Counted from the first letter of the stretch, positions 8,003 through 16,839 are shown. The stretch: DNA of 64,000 nucleotides from JAHJQZ01 sp963675235 (GCA_963675235.2 CAXXFU010000017.1:1-64000); one strand, 5' to 3'. The notes: generated by a model not told the origin, from the sequence alone. Numbers and translations: made by a program.

Positions 8003-8045
8003 GTGCCGCCGGCTGGGTCCCAACCGAAAAAGGGGGAACCTACCG

Positions 8046-9140
8046 ATGCCGTCAGCGACCGACGATCTTCGCATTACCGAACTGAGCGAACTCATCGCGC
8101 CCCAGCGCGTGATGGCCGAATTCCCGCGCTCCGACAATGCCACGCGCACGGTGATCTCCACCCGCGCCGCCATCCACGATATCGTCCATGGCCATGACGA
8201 CCGGCTGATCGCCATCGTCGGCCCGTGCTCGATCCACGACCCGAGAGCCGCGCTCGATTATGCCGCCCGCCTCGCTCCCGTGCGCGACAGGCTCAAGGGC
8301 GAGCTCGAAATCGTCATGCGGGTCTATTTCGAGAAGCCGCGCACCACGGTCGGCTGGAAAGGCCTGATCAACGACCCCGATCTCGACGGCTCGTTCGACA
8401 TCAACAACGGTTTGCGCCTTGCCCGGCAGTTGCTTGGCGAGATCAACGATCTTGGCCTGCCCGCAGCCGTCGAATTCCTCGACATGACGACGCCGCAATA
8501 CTTCGCCGATCTCGTCGCCTGGGGTGCTATCGGCGCCCGCACCACCGAAAGCCAGGTGCACCGCGAGCTGGCCTCCGGCCTCAGCTGCCCGGTCGGGTTC
8601 AAGAACGGCACATCAGGCAATGTCCGCATTGCCATCGACGCGGTGAAATCCTCGGCGCATCCGCACCGTTTCCTCGCGGTCACCAAATCCGGCGCCTCCG
8701 GTATCGCCGCCACCACCGGCAATCCGGATTGCCACGTCATCCTCAGGGGCGGCGCCACGACCAATTACGACGCCGAAAGCGTCGCCCATGCCTGCGCTCT
8801 TCTGAAAAAGGCCGGCGAGCGCGAGGTGGTGATGATCGATGCCAGCCATGCCAATTCGAAAAAGAACCATGAAAACCAGCCGCTGGTTCTCGCCGATGTC
8901 GGCGCCCAGATCGCCGATGGAGAGACCCGCATCATCGGCATCATGGCCGAGAGCAATCTCGTCGCCGGCCGCCAGGACCTCGTGCCGGGCGAGCCGCTGA
9001 CCTATGGCCAGTCGATCACCGACGCCTGTCTCGACTGGAACACCACGGTCGAGATGCTCGAGGGTCTCGCCGCGGCAATTGCGGCGCGAAGGGCGCGAGG
9101 TGGTGCCGTTGAGAGGGTGTTGACCGAGGCAGAGGGCTAG
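8046..9140 (+). CDS. aroG: 3-deoxy-7-phosphoheptulonate (DAHP) synthase, class I
   Basis: This 364-residue enzyme condenses phosphoenolpyruvate with erythrose-4-phosphate, the first step of the shikimate pathway to Phe, Tyr and Trp. Class I AroFGH hallmarks are visible: AIVGPCSIHD (residues about 57-66, metal-binding Cys), KPRTTVGWKGLINDP, PVGFKNGTSGN, ATTGNPDCHVILRGG and DASHANSKK. The N-terminal segment of about 50 residues would carry the allosteric feedback site, as in E. coli AroG. The start at 8046 has a strong AGGGGGA upstream. It lies just past the attenuator terminator, so expression should rise when aromatic aminoacyl-tRNA is scarce. The gene appears monocistronic. Confidence 0.97.
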   Translation: MPSATDDLRITELSELIAPQRVMAEFPRSDNATRTVISTRAAIHDIVHGHDDRLIAIVGPCSIHDPRAALDYAARLAPVRDRLKGELEIVMRVYFEKPRTTVGWKGLINDPDLDGSFDINNGLRLARQLLGEINDLGLPAAVEFLDMTTPQYFADLVAWGAIGARTTESQVHRELASGLSCPVGFKNGTSGNVRIAIDAVKSSAHPHRFLAVTKSGASGIAATTGNPDCHVILRGGATTNYDAESVAHACALLKKAGEREVVMIDASHANSKKNHENQPLVLADVGAQIADGETRIIGIMAESNLVAGRQDLVPGEPLTYGQSITDACLDWNTTVEMLEGLAAAIAARRARGGAVERVLTEAEG

Positions 9141-9181
9141 GTCGCCAATTGCGGACAGTTCGCTCAGGCCCGCCCGATCCT

Positions 9182-9218
9182 CCGCCGTCATTCCGGACGT
9201 GATCCGGAATGACGGCGG
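9182..9218. repeat. 16-bp perfect inverted repeat downstream of aroG
   Basis: CCGCCGTCATTCCGGA (9182-9197) and its exact complement (9203-9218) flank a 5-base loop. It could end aroG transcription but lacks a T-run. The GTCATTCC core resembles short dispersed palindromes common in Rhizobiales intergenic regions, and a related GTCATTCCCG pair occurs near 39.7 kb. Confidence 0.7.
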
Positions 9219-9344
9219 GCAATTGGCGGCGCCTGCATACCCTCGGACCGCCCGCCCCGCTAACCCTGCCTTCACCATCGGCGCAGGACTAAGCACAAGT
9301 CCGCGTATGTCGCTGATTGCTTTGCCACTATCTTCGCCTCAAAC

Positions 9345-9623
9345 ATGAGGAAGCCGATGATGAAACTCATGCCTTTGCTCGCCGTCTCGCTGGCGTTCGC
9401 TGCCGGCTCCGCCCTCGCCGCCCCGGCACCCCTGCTGCCGCTGCCGGCTGCGCCGGAAGTGGCGCCGATGAGCGTGGCGCAGTCCTGGTCGTGCAACCCG
9501 CGCAAGACCTGCGGGCGCATCAATTCGTGCCAGGAAGCGATCTGGTATCACCGCAACTGTTCGTGGGGCGGCAGGCTCGACGGCGACAACGACGGCATTC
9601 CCTGCGAAAGCCTTTGCCGCTAG
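9345..9623 (+). CDS. secreted Excalibur-domain calcium-binding protein
   Basis: The 92-residue protein has a signal peptide (MKLMPLLAVSLAFAAGSALA, cleavage near APAP). A Pro/Ala-rich linker follows, then a C-terminal Excalibur domain with four cysteines and the calcium-binding signature DGDNDGIPCESLC. Excalibur domains occur in extracellular proteins, often with SNase nucleases, and a membrane-anchored SNase lies 1.6 kb upstream. The first ATG (9345) gives a basic n-region. An internal ATG at 9360 is also possible. Periplasmic or secreted location is expected; the specific role is unknown. Confidence 0.8.
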   Translation: MRKPMMKLMPLLAVSLAFAAGSALAAPAPLLPLPAAPEVAPMSVAQSWSCNPRKTCGRINSCQEAIWYHRNCSWGGRLDGDNDGIPCESLCR

Positions 9624-9696
9624 CGCCGACCCAAAAGCCCAGAGCCAGGACACGGTTTAGCTTGACGCCGCGCCGCCCTTGCCGTTTGCTCCGGCC

Positions 9697-10278
9697 ATGT
9701 CCGACGCGCCCTCGAAATCGCTGTCCTTGCCGAACCTTCTGACGGTTCTCAGGATCGTTGCCATCCCCGTCATCGTCATCCTGGTGCTGCCGGGTCCCGG
9801 TCTGCTGCGCTCGCTGGCATTGATCATCTATATCCTCGCCGCCGTCACCGATTTCCTCGACGGTTTCCTGGCGCGGATGATGAACGAGACCTCGCCGCTC
9901 GGACGCATGCTCGACCCGATTGCCGACAAGCTGCTGGTGGCGGCGCTGCTCATCGCCTTCGCCTACGACCGCACCTTTTCGCTGCTCGATCTCATCCCGG
10001 CGCTGGCCATCCTCTTGCGCGAGATCTTCGTGTCCGGCCTCAGGGAATTCATGGGCACCCAGAACGTCATCATGCCGGTGTCGATGCTGGCCAAGTACAA
10101 GACCACGGTGCAGCTCATCGCGCTCGGCATCTGCATGGCAGAGCCGATGGCACCGGAAATCTGGCTGATCTCGGACGCGGTGTTGTGGCTGGCGGCGGTG
10201 CTGACCATCATCACCGGCTACACCTATTGGCGCGGCGCCTGGAAGACGATGAATGCCCCGACGGAGCCGGCGCCTTGA
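9697..10278 (+). CDS. pgsA: CDP-diacylglycerol–glycerol-3-phosphate 3-phosphatidyltransferase
   Basis: PgsA makes phosphatidylglycerophosphate, the committed step to phosphatidylglycerol and cardiolipin, in the inner membrane. The CDP-alcohol phosphotransferase signature is complete: DFLDGFLAR followed by GRMLDPIADK. The 193-residue chain has about five to six membrane helices and begins SLPNLLTVLRI, typical of PgsA. The ATG at 9697 leaves an eight-residue polar lead before that motif. The stop overlaps the TTG start of moaD, and pgsA-moaD-moaE is a common rhizobial order. Confidence 0.95.
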   Translation: MSDAPSKSLSLPNLLTVLRIVAIPVIVILVLPGPGLLRSLALIIYILAAVTDFLDGFLARMMNETSPLGRMLDPIADKLLVAALLIAFAYDRTFSLLDLIPALAILLREIFVSGLREFMGTQNVIMPVSMLAKYKTTVQLIALGICMAEPMAPEIWLISDAVLWLAAVLTIITGYTYWRGAWKTMNAPTEPAP

Positions 10279-10526
10279 AAATCCTCTATTTCGCCTGGCT
10301 GCGTGAGCGCCTGAACAGGGGCAGCGAAGATGTGAGCCCGCCGCAGGAGGTCGTGACCATCGCCGACCTGATCGACTGGCTGGCAGAGCGCGACGAGGCC
10401 GCGGCCTTCGCCTTTGAGGACCGCAAGGCCATCCGCGCCGCTCTTGACGAGGAAATCGTGGCGCTCGACACGCCGCTCGCCGGCGCCGGCACAGTGGCGC
10501 TGTTCCCGCCGATGACGGGCGGCTAG
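10275..10526 (+). CDS. moaD: molybdopterin synthase sulfur-carrier subunit
   Basis: MoaD is the ubiquitin-like small subunit whose C-terminal thiocarboxylate donates sulfur to cyclic pyranopterin monophosphate in molybdenum cofactor synthesis. The 83-residue product begins KILYFAWLRERL and ends PPMTGG, with the obligatory C-terminal Gly-Gly. It starts with TTG (10275-10277), overlapping the pgsA TGA. This start gives the standard length, and no closer ATG exists. moaE follows 11 bp downstream. Confidence 0.94.
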   Translation: MKILYFAWLRERLNRGSEDVSPPQEVVTIADLIDWLAERDEAAAFAFEDRKAIRAALDEEIVALDTPLAGAGTVALFPPMTGG

Positions 10527-10537
10527 GGCAGCACAGG

Positions 10538-10999
10538 ATGTTCGTCCACCTGCAATCCGAGCCCTTTGATCCCGGTGCCGAGACCAATGCCTTCCTGAAG
10601 GACAGGGACGCGGCCGGGGCCTTCGTGTCCTTTGTCGGCACGGTGCGCTCGACGCCCGACAAACCGATCGAGACCATGACGCTTGAGCATTACCCGGCGT
10701 TGGCGCAAAAGCAGATCGAGCGCTTTGCCACCGAGGCGATGGAGCGGTTCGAGCTCATAGATATCGGCGTCATCCACCGCTTCGGCACCATGCGCCCCGG
10801 CGAGGTCATCGTCATCGTCATGGCGCTCAGTGCTCACCGCCAGGCGGCATTCGAGGGCGCCAGCTACGTCATGGACTGGCTCAAGACGGATGCGCCGTTC
10901 TGGAAACGCGAGACCGGCCCCGGCGGCAGCAGCGAATGGGTCGCCGCCAGGGATGAGGACGATACGGCGCGCGACAGGTGGCGCGACAAAGGCTGCTGA
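10538..10999 (+). CDS. moaE: molybdopterin synthase catalytic subunit
   Basis: The 153-residue MoaE is the large subunit that pairs with MoaD in a heterotetramer to convert precursor Z into molybdopterin. Family motifs are visible: GAFVSFVGTVRS, LEHYPALAQKQI, IGVIHRFGTMRPGE and the C-terminal KTDAPFWKRE, with the active-site Lys pair. Length is normal. A GGGCAGCACAGG stretch lies ahead of the ATG. Confidence 0.96.
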   Translation: MFVHLQSEPFDPGAETNAFLKDRDAAGAFVSFVGTVRSTPDKPIETMTLEHYPALAQKQIERFATEAMERFELIDIGVIHRFGTMRPGEVIVIVMALSAHRQAAFEGASYVMDWLKTDAPFWKRETGPGGSSEWVAARDEDDTARDRWRDKGC

Positions 11000-11004
11000 C
11001 GGCG

Positions 11005-11349
11005 CTATTCGCCGAGCGTGCACTCGGAGATGTCGAAGGCCGAATTGGCGATTTTGGCCTCGACCGATTGCCGCGTCTCGCCGATGGCAAAACCGGACAG
11101 CTCGCCCGAAACGCAATGCGCCGTCACCACGCGGGTGCCGACGCCGAGAACGAAGGCGCCCTGACAGGGCACGGCCTCGGACTCGGTGCAGATATCGATG
11201 GCTTGCTGTCTGGCGGCGGCCGGCGTGTCGGCAACGGTGCCGTAAACCGACGCACCGCCGGCCACCCAGCCGCAATAGGCGGCGAATCCCGGGCCGGAGA
11301 AAAGACTGAAGATGATTGTGGCGGATAAAGCTGCGATCCCGCGTTTCAT
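11005..11349 (-). CDS. secreted cysteine-containing hypothetical protein (DUF4189-like)
   Basis: The 114-residue protein has a signal peptide (MKRGIAALSATIIFSLFSGPGFA) and a small mature domain. The mature part contains YGTVADTPAAARQQAIDIC and four to five cysteines, suggesting disulfides in the periplasm. The arrangement resembles DUF4189 proteins, but the match is from memory only. ATG 11349 has AGGGAG seven bases upstream; an ATG 7 codons earlier lacks one. It converges on moaE. Function unknown. Confidence 0.7.
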   Translation of the reverse strand: MKRGIAALSATIIFSLFSGPGFAAYCGWVAGGASVYGTVADTPAAARQQAIDICTESEAVPCQGAFVLGVGTRVVTAHCVSGELSGFAIGETRQSVEAKIANSAFDISECTLGE

Positions 11350-11509
11350 TGCCTGCTCCCTTTCAGACATTTTTCAACACTCGATCCGGACAGCCCCCTT
11401 TTCCGTTTCCTGCCGCGCGCGAGAAACAACGCTGCGCGCCCGGCAGTTTGTGATAGCGCCGCTTTCTGGCGGATATGGGGAGGTTTTGTGGCCGAAATGG
11501 CCGGGCGGA

Positions 11510-12397
11510 CTAGGCGTCTCCGCACGGCGGATCATAGCTCAGGCTCCAGTCTGCGCCGAGGAACCAGCAGCGCTGCGGATCTGTCGCGCCATTGCGCACG
11601 AGGCTCCTGACCTCGCCCATGCGGCCGGAGCGGAAGGCGCGCTCAAGCCGGACAAGATCATCCGGCTTTGTGGCACCGGCATCGGCCACACCGAAAACGA
11701 AGGCTACCGGACAGATGAACCGCGCCGCGTAGGCGCCGCCCTGACGTGTTACCGCCAGCATGGCGCCGCGATCGGCATAGCGGACGCCGTGCCAGCCACC
11801 CTGCGGCACGCCGAGCGGAAAGATCAACCTTCCGCCCGGCGCGAGCCTGTCGAGCCAGCGCGCTGCCGGCGCGGCAACGGCGAAACTGACATAGATGCCA
11901 TCGACCACGGCTTCCGGATATCGGGCGCCATCGCCGGTGATCACCTGGGTATTGGCACAAGAGCCAAGATTGTCACGTGCCAGACCGCCGAGCCGGGCAT
12001 CGGCCTCGACAGCCAGCACATGGCCTTCGGGCCCGACCAGTTCGGCCAAGATGGCAGTGTAGTAGCCCGTGCCGGCGCCGATATGGGCGATGCTGTCGCC
12101 AGGCTGCGGCGCAAGCGCGTCGATCAGCAGGGCATGAAGCGACGGCTCACCGTTGTTGATGCCTTTTTCGGCGTCGAGCACGAACAACACATCGCTATAG
12201 ACCTGTTCGAGATCGTCCGGCGCTATCGACAGCGGCTGCCCGTAGTTCAGCGTCCAGAAGGGCGGCGGCCCGAGGAAATTCTCGCGCCGAACCGTGGCGA
12301 AGGCATCGCGCAGGGCGGCGTTGCCGGCACAGCCGGCGCGGGCCAGCACCTTGTCGGCATAGGCGCGTCGCAAGCTGTCGGCGTCGGATCGGTCCAT
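11510..12397 (-). CDS. protein-L-isoaspartate O-methyltransferase family protein
   Basis: The 295-residue protein contains a SAM-binding motif IAHIGAGTGYYTAIL near residues 102-116, preceded by the PCMT-like region QPLSIAPDDLEQVYSDVLFVLD. Motif II is DGIYVSFAV and motif III is LAPGGRLIFPLG. True PCMT enzymes methylate isoaspartyl residues for repair and are about 210-220 residues. This one has an extra C-terminal domain of about 80 residues, so it is a paralogue whose acceptor is uncertain. It is followed (minus strand, upstream) by ilvE, 49 bp away. Confidence 0.8.
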   Translation of the reverse strand: MDRSDADSLRRAYADKVLARAGCAGNAALRDAFATVRRENFLGPPPFWTLNYGQPLSIAPDDLEQVYSDVLFVLDAEKGINNGEPSLHALLIDALAPQPGDSIAHIGAGTGYYTAILAELVGPEGHVLAVEADARLGGLARDNLGSCANTQVITGDGARYPEAVVDGIYVSFAVAAPAARWLDRLAPGGRLIFPLGVPQGGWHGVRYADRGAMLAVTRQGGAYAARFICPVAFVFGVADAGATKPDDLVRLERAFRSGRMGEVRSLVRNGATDPQRCWFLGADWSLSYDPPCGDA

Positions 12398-12446
12398 GGT
12401 CCTGCCCTCCCGGCAGTCCCCGGCGCGATTGTGCTCCTGCTCGAAC

Positions 12447-13337
12447 CTATTCCGCTGCTGCGGCCTTGGGCTGCACTGCGGTCATATAGGCGTCGACCAT
12501 GGTCTGGCAGGCCTCGCCCGGCGTGAACGTGTACTCGCCCACTTCGCGCACCGGCGTCACCTCGGCGGCGGTGCCAGTCAGGAAGCACTCGTCGAAGTCG
12601 GCCAGCTCCTCGGGCTTCATGTGCCGTTCAGTCACGGTGAAGCCGTTTTCCCTGGCCAGCCCCATGACGGTCTGGCGGGTGATGCCGTTGAGGAAGCAGT
12701 CCGGCGTCGGTGTGACAATGTCCTTGCCCTTGACGAAAAAGACATTGGCTCCTGTCGCCTCGGCGACATAACCGCGATAATCGAGCATCAGCGCGTCTGC
12801 GTAGCCGGCATCGGCTGCGGCGTGCTTGGAGAGCGTGCAGATCATGTAGAGCCCGGCGGCCTTGGCGGCGCTGGGAATGGTCTCGGGCGACGGCCTCTTC
12901 CATTTCGACCACGTCAGACGAATGCCCTTGAGGCGCTCCTCGCGCGAAAAATAGCTTGGCCATTCCCAAGTCGCGATGGCGAAATGCACCTTGTTGTTGC
13001 GGGCGGCCACGCCCATTTCCTCGGAGCCGCGCCAGGCGACCGGACGCATATAGGCATCGACGAGATTGTTCTTGGCGAGCACTTCGCGGCAGGCCGCATC
13101 GATCTCGTCGGCCGAATAGCCGATCTCGAAGTCGAGCATGGCGGCTGAGCGGATCAGTCGCTCGGTGTGCTCGCGCAGCTTGAAGACCACACCGCCATAG
13201 GCGCGCTGGCCCTCGAAAACGGAACTCGCGTAGTGCAGGCCGTGTGTCAGCACATGCAGCTTGGCATCCTGCCACGGCACCATCTCGCCATTATACCAGA
13301 TCCAGCCTTCGCGCTGGTCCATGGGCAAGCCTGCCAT
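12447..13337 (-). CDS. ilvE: branched-chain amino acid aminotransferase
   Basis: This 296-residue fold-type IV PLP enzyme catalyses the last step of Leu, Ile and Val synthesis, transferring the amino group from glutamate. Motifs: LTHGLHYASSVFEGQRAY, RPVAWRG, then AKAAGLYM with the PLP Lys region, EATGANVFFV, and NGITRQTVMGLA. ATG 13337 has a strong GGAGGAA upstream, settling the start. It is divergent from a MarR gene, and this pairing recurs in rhizobia. No branched-chain leader peptide or attenuator was seen in the 127-bp intergenic region. Confidence 0.95.
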   Translation of the reverse strand: MAGLPMDQREGWIWYNGEMVPWQDAKLHVLTHGLHYASSVFEGQRAYGGVVFKLREHTERLIRSAAMLDFEIGYSADEIDAACREVLAKNNLVDAYMRPVAWRGSEEMGVAARNNKVHFAIATWEWPSYFSREERLKGIRLTWSKWKRPSPETIPSAAKAAGLYMICTLSKHAAADAGYADALMLDYRGYVAEATGANVFFVKGKDIVTPTPDCFLNGITRQTVMGLARENGFTVTERHMKPEELADFDECFLTGTAAEVTPVREVGEYTFTPGEACQTMVDAYMTAVQPKAAAAE

Positions 13338-13464
13338 CTTTTCCTCCGTAACGTGTTTTTGGCCGACAGTCCCGTCAGCAAAACCATACTGGTCCGGTCA
13401 AGTGCCATTGGCAAATCCGGACGGCTTTGCGATAAGACAATCGAGAGATTTCGGTGGGTCGAAA

Positions 13465-13983
13465 ATGCCAGCAGAACCAAAAAGTGTCAATAAAGCTGAC
13501 ATAACTGCCCAGCCCTTCGACCGCGACCAGATGCCGCTCGACATCATGGGACTGCTGTTTTTCGCCTATCGCGATTTTACCGGAGATGCCGACGTCATCC
13601 TGTCGGAATCCGATTTCGGCCGCGCCCATCACCGTGTGCTCTATTTCGTCAACCTCAAGCCCGGCATGGCGGTCGCCGACCTGCTCGATATCCTCAAGAT
13701 CACCAAGCAGAGCCTTGCGCGCGTTTTGCGGCAATTGATCGACAACGGCTATATCGAGCAAAAGCCCGGCGAGGCCGACCGGCGCCAGCGGCTGCTATAT
13801 GCCACACCGCTCGGGCGCGCCTTCTGGGAAGAGCTGTCGGAGAGCCAGACCAACCGCATCAACGCCGCCTTCGCCACCTTGCCCGAAGGTAGTCGCGATC
13901 TGGTACGGCGCTTTTTCGTGCAGATGGTCGAGGAACGCGACCGCGCTACGCTCGACCGGCTGAACCTGACGCAAGGGTTGTAG
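13465..13983 (+). CDS. MarR family transcriptional regulator
   Basis: The 172-residue protein has a MarR winged helix: VADLLDILKITKQSLARVLRQLIDNGYIEQKPGEADRRQRLLYATPLG. The N-terminal dimerisation helices contain GLLFFAYRDFTGDADVIL and FGRAHHRVLYFV. These features are reminiscent of the LdtR/PetP group of alphaproteobacterial MarR proteins linked to envelope or cytochrome control, which is a tentative assignment. It is divergent from ilvE and shares a 127-bp region that probably holds both promoters. Confidence 0.88.
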   Translation: MPAEPKSVNKADITAQPFDRDQMPLDIMGLLFFAYRDFTGDADVILSESDFGRAHHRVLYFVNLKPGMAVADLLDILKITKQSLARVLRQLIDNGYIEQKPGEADRRQRLLYATPLGRAFWEELSESQTNRINAAFATLPEGSRDLVRRFFVQMVEERDRATLDRLNLTQGL

Positions 13984-14000
13984 CGCGGCATCTTCCCGGA

Positions 14001-14933
14001 TCAGGCGTCGAGCGCCTCGCTGCCGACAAGCCGACGCGATACCTCATGAAGGTCTGCCGCCAGCCGATCATCGACAGACCGGGAACTGCGCGGGGCCGGA
14101 GCGCCGGCAAAATCGATGTAGCTGCCCGACCGACAGGGCTGCGGCGGCAAGAGAACATGTGTCACCAGGGTACGGGCCGACAGCCGCGCCGAGCTCACGC
14201 CCGGCATGAACCTGCCGACGACCGGCATCACATAGGCCCATGCGAAACGCTCGAGCGCCGAGCGGTTGCGGGCAAGACCTGTGCCGGGCATCAGGCCCGG
14301 ATCGAAACAGACAAACCTGACCGCGTCCTCCGGCACGCGCCCGGCCATGTCGCGGGCATAAAGGATTGCGCAGAGCTTGCTGGTCGCATAGCGGTCCATT
14401 CCGCCGAGACGCGCATCCTTGCGGCCGATACTGCCCTGCGCGACACGCGCTGCATCGACGAAATCGTCGCCGGCGAAGCCGAATCTTTTTGCCAGAATGT
14501 CGTCGGCATTGTGCGTGCCGCTCCCGGTCGTCACGACGATGGCGCCATTGACAAGCCGGTCCTTCAGGGCCTCGACAAGGGCGAAATGTCCGAGGTAATT
14601 GGCGGCAAAGCTTTCGTCGACGCCATCGGCGGTCAGCCGCTGCCCGGTGACAAACTGCAATCCGGCGATACAGACGATTCCCGCAAGGCGATCGCCGTCA
14701 CCAAGAGTGTTCCGAACGGACGCCGCAAAGGCGGCGACCGATTCCAGACTCATGAGGTCGAGCGTGATCAACCGCAATTGCTGCGGCGGCGCCACGTCGC
14801 GCAGCGCCACAGCCGCATCCGGATTGCGCACGCCGGCGATCACGGCGACATCGTCACAGACGCTCAGCCGCCGCGCCGTCTCCAGTCCGAGGCCGGAGGT
14901 TCCGCCGGTCAGCACAAAAACCCGCTTCGCCAT
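14001..14933 (-). CDS. SDR family NAD(P)-dependent oxidoreductase
   Basis: The 310-residue short-chain dehydrogenase begins with the Rossmann motif TGGTSGLGLETARRL. It has a CIAG variant of the NNAG motif and the catalytic YATSK. The shape resembles retinol-dehydrogenase/protochlorophyllide-reductase-like SDRs (DGVDESFAANYLGHF). A MarR gene lies directly upstream on the same strand, and a candidate MarR operator precedes the start, so expression is probably controlled by that regulator. Substrate unknown. Confidence 0.87.
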   Translation of the reverse strand: MAKRVFVLTGGTSGLGLETARRLSVCDDVAVIAGVRNPDAAVALRDVAPPQQLRLITLDLMSLESVAAFAASVRNTLGDGDRLAGIVCIAGLQFVTGQRLTADGVDESFAANYLGHFALVEALKDRLVNGAIVVTTGSGTHNADDILAKRFGFAGDDFVDAARVAQGSIGRKDARLGGMDRYATSKLCAILYARDMAGRVPEDAVRFVCFDPGLMPGTGLARNRSALERFAWAYVMPVVGRFMPGVSSARLSARTLVTHVLLPPQPCRSGSYIDFAGAPAPRSSRSVDDRLAADLHEVSRRLVGSEALDA

Positions 14934-14970
14934 GATCGCACCTGTATCCGTTTAAGGTACGATCTATGTA

Positions 14971-14990
14971 ATGTACGACTTTCGTATTAT
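14971..14990. promoter_or_regulatory. candidate MarR operator before the SDR gene
   Basis: TACGA (14974-14978) and TCGTA (14982-14986) form an inverted repeat around CTT, flanked by AT-rich bases that extend the symmetry imperfectly. A second GTACGA lies about 15 bp away at 14958-14963. The site sits between the SDR start and the end of the upstream MarR gene. Confidence 0.4.
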
Positions 14991-15427
14991 CAAGAGCTCG
15001 AAACGATCTTGCGCATGAGGGCGACGAATGTCCCTCGCTCGGCCGGATCGAGCGCCATGAGCATCTCACGGCTGTTTGCCTGATGGAACCGGATGATCTG
15101 TTGCGTCTTGTCCTCACCGGCCTCGGTCAGATTGAGTTGCACGATGCGGCGGTTGCTGGCGATGCGATCGCGGCGCAAAAACCCCTGCCGCACCAGCCGA
15201 TCGATCACCGCCGAGACCGTGGTCGCGGCGACGTCGAGATACTGGCCGAGGGCACTGGCCGTGCTGTCCGGATGTGCGGCCAGAAACAGCAGGCTTTCGA
15301 CGTCGATCGGATTGAGGCGCACACCCTGCTCCTTCGACGACGTGGATTCAGCGATCTTGAAGCGCCGCATCAGGGCACTGATGGCGTCGTTGAGCGCGAT
15401 GACGTCGGATTGATCTGGGTCTTGCAT
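14990..15427 (-). CDS. MarR family transcriptional regulator
   Basis: This 145-residue MarR protein has a winged helix around residues 50-100 (DSTASALGQYLDVAATTVSAVIDRLVRQGFLRRDRIASNRRI) and helical dimerisation ends. It is transcribed in the same direction as, and 56 bp before, the SDR gene, whose promoter region carries a palindromic candidate site. It probably represses that gene until a ligand binds. It is not closely similar to the MarR protein at 13.5 kb. Confidence 0.88.
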   Translation of the reverse strand: MQDPDQSDVIALNDAISALMRRFKIAESTSSKEQGVRLNPIDVESLLFLAAHPDSTASALGQYLDVAATTVSAVIDRLVRQGFLRRDRIASNRRIVQLNLTEAGEDKTQQIIRFHQANSREMLMALDPAERGTFVALMRKIVSSS

Positions 15428-16013
15428 CGGCAGACACTACGAACAACGCACTGGTTTTGGAAGCGACGCGATCTGGTTTCCGACGGCAGCGCACGACAGA
15501 TTCGTGCGCCTGCCACCCGGCCCGGTCGCAATCGATCAACCGTGAGATGAAAAGTATGGAGACGCGCACCTCACCAACACAGGCGCGCGCCTCCTCTGCG
15601 AACGCAATGGCGGCAACCGTCGGTAGTCAGCGACGCAAATCCGATTTCACCCACATCAAGCCCAACAGGAATTCTGCTTTCGTGAGCGAACAAGGTTCGC
15701 GTCTGGTTCCGGCCGCACGCAACATGCGCAACAGTTTGCTGGCCGCTGCCTTGACGGCGCTGTATCCAGCGAATTCGGAAGGTTTCCTTGCCTGCCCCCA
15801 GAAAAAGCAACCTTCCATACTCAGTATTCTCGATCAGTCAGCTTTTGGCGCCTTGACCCAAATCAAACCTGACCAAAACAATTATGTTTTCTCGCGAAAT
15901 ATGCCGGATTCCGGGGTCTGGTCACATTGACGCACCCGACGTCGGGCTGCCGGGACGCGATCGGGCCTGGCGCAACAATGCGCATACGCCAGCCGGAAGC
16001 ATTGGTTTCGAGC
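15428..16013. other. gene-free stretch of lower GC
   Basis: This stretch is visibly less GC-rich than its surroundings. A 157-codon plus-strand frame crosses it, but the composition (scattered Arg/Ser/Gln, no domain) is not convincing. Part of it (AALTALYPANSEGFLAC, near 15745-15795) looks like a decayed coding remnant. No terminator, tRNA or repeat was recognised. Confidence 0.4.
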
Positions 16014-16829
16014 CTATTTTCCGAGTTCTTCGGAGCGCCTGCGCGCCGCGTGCACGGCACGTTTCATCAGGGCGACCAGACCGTCGTCCGCCATCAGCAC
16101 ATCGAGCGCCGCAGCCGTGGTGCCATTGGGCGAAGTGACGTTCTTGCGCAATTGCGCCACGTCGGTCGGGTCTTCCTCCATCAGCACCGCGGCGCCGATT
16201 ACCGTCTGGCGGGCCAGCAGAATTGCGTCTTCCGGGGTCAGGCCTTCAGCTTGGCCCGCTGCGGCCAGCGCCTCGACGAGGAAAAAGACATAGGCTGGGC
16301 CGGAGCCCGAGACTGCCGTTACCTGGTCGATCTTGGTTTCGTCGTCGAACCATAAGAGGTCACCCGCCGCGGCGAGAAGATCCTCGGCCAGGGCCATGTC
16401 CTCGGCCGAGACCCCCGGCGCCGCCACGGCGCCGGTCATGCCGGCACCAACCTGGGACGGGGTATTGGGCATGGCACGCACGACCCGGTGCGTCGCCAAC
16501 CCGTCGAGCAGCGTCTTCAGGGAAATGCCGGCGGCGATCGAGACGGCAAGCGTGTGGGCGCCGAACAGCGGCTTCAGCCCCGGCAACACCGACGCCATGA
16601 TCTGTGGCTTGACCGCCAGCACAACGGCGCGGGCAGGATCATCGGGCGGTGTGGCTTGGAGCGTCACGCCAGCTTCCTCGGCAAACTCGCGGGCCGCGAG
16701 CATCGGCTCGGGATCGACCAGCGTCAGCGCCATCGGCTTCAGCCCGGCATTGAGCCAGCCACGCGCCATCGCCAGCCCCATCTTGCCGGCGCCGATCAGC
16801 ACCACGCCATCGATCTCGTTCAAACTCAT
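16014..16829 (-). CDS. proC: pyrroline-5-carboxylate reductase
   Basis: ProC catalyses the final NAD(P)H-dependent step of proline synthesis. The 271-residue product starts with the Rossmann motif VLIGAGKMGLAMARGW. It has VVRAMPNTPSQVGAGMT and the C-terminal signature DQVTAVSGSGPAYVFFLVEAL ... LRKNVTSPNGTTAAAL. Length is standard. ATG 16829 was chosen since the upstream frame is Arg/Ser-rich noise. It lies 10 bp after a YbjN gene, the usual rhizobial pairing. Confidence 0.96.
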   Translation of the reverse strand: MSLNEIDGVVLIGAGKMGLAMARGWLNAGLKPMALTLVDPEPMLAAREFAEEAGVTLQATPPDDPARAVVLAVKPQIMASVLPGLKPLFGAHTLAVSIAAGISLKTLLDGLATHRVVRAMPNTPSQVGAGMTGAVAAPGVSAEDMALAEDLLAAAGDLLWFDDETKIDQVTAVSGSGPAYVFFLVEALAAAGQAEGLTPEDAILLARQTVIGAAVLMEEDPTDVAQLRKNVTSPNGTTAAALDVLMADDGLVALMKRAVHAARRRSEELGK

Positions 16830-16839
16830 TTCTGTGGAG

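Noticed and set aside
11510..12397. Calling the methyltransferase simply pcm
   Set aside because: It is about 80 residues longer than true Pcm and diverges at its C-terminus, so a gene symbol is not justified.
13338..13464. Possible branched-chain leader peptide/attenuator before ilvE
   Set aside because: No short frame with Leu/Ile/Val runs and no terminator hairpin in the ilvE leader.
15457..15930. A 157-codon plus-strand frame
   Set aside because: Uneven composition, no domain, no ribosome site; better read as a decayed or non-coding stretch.
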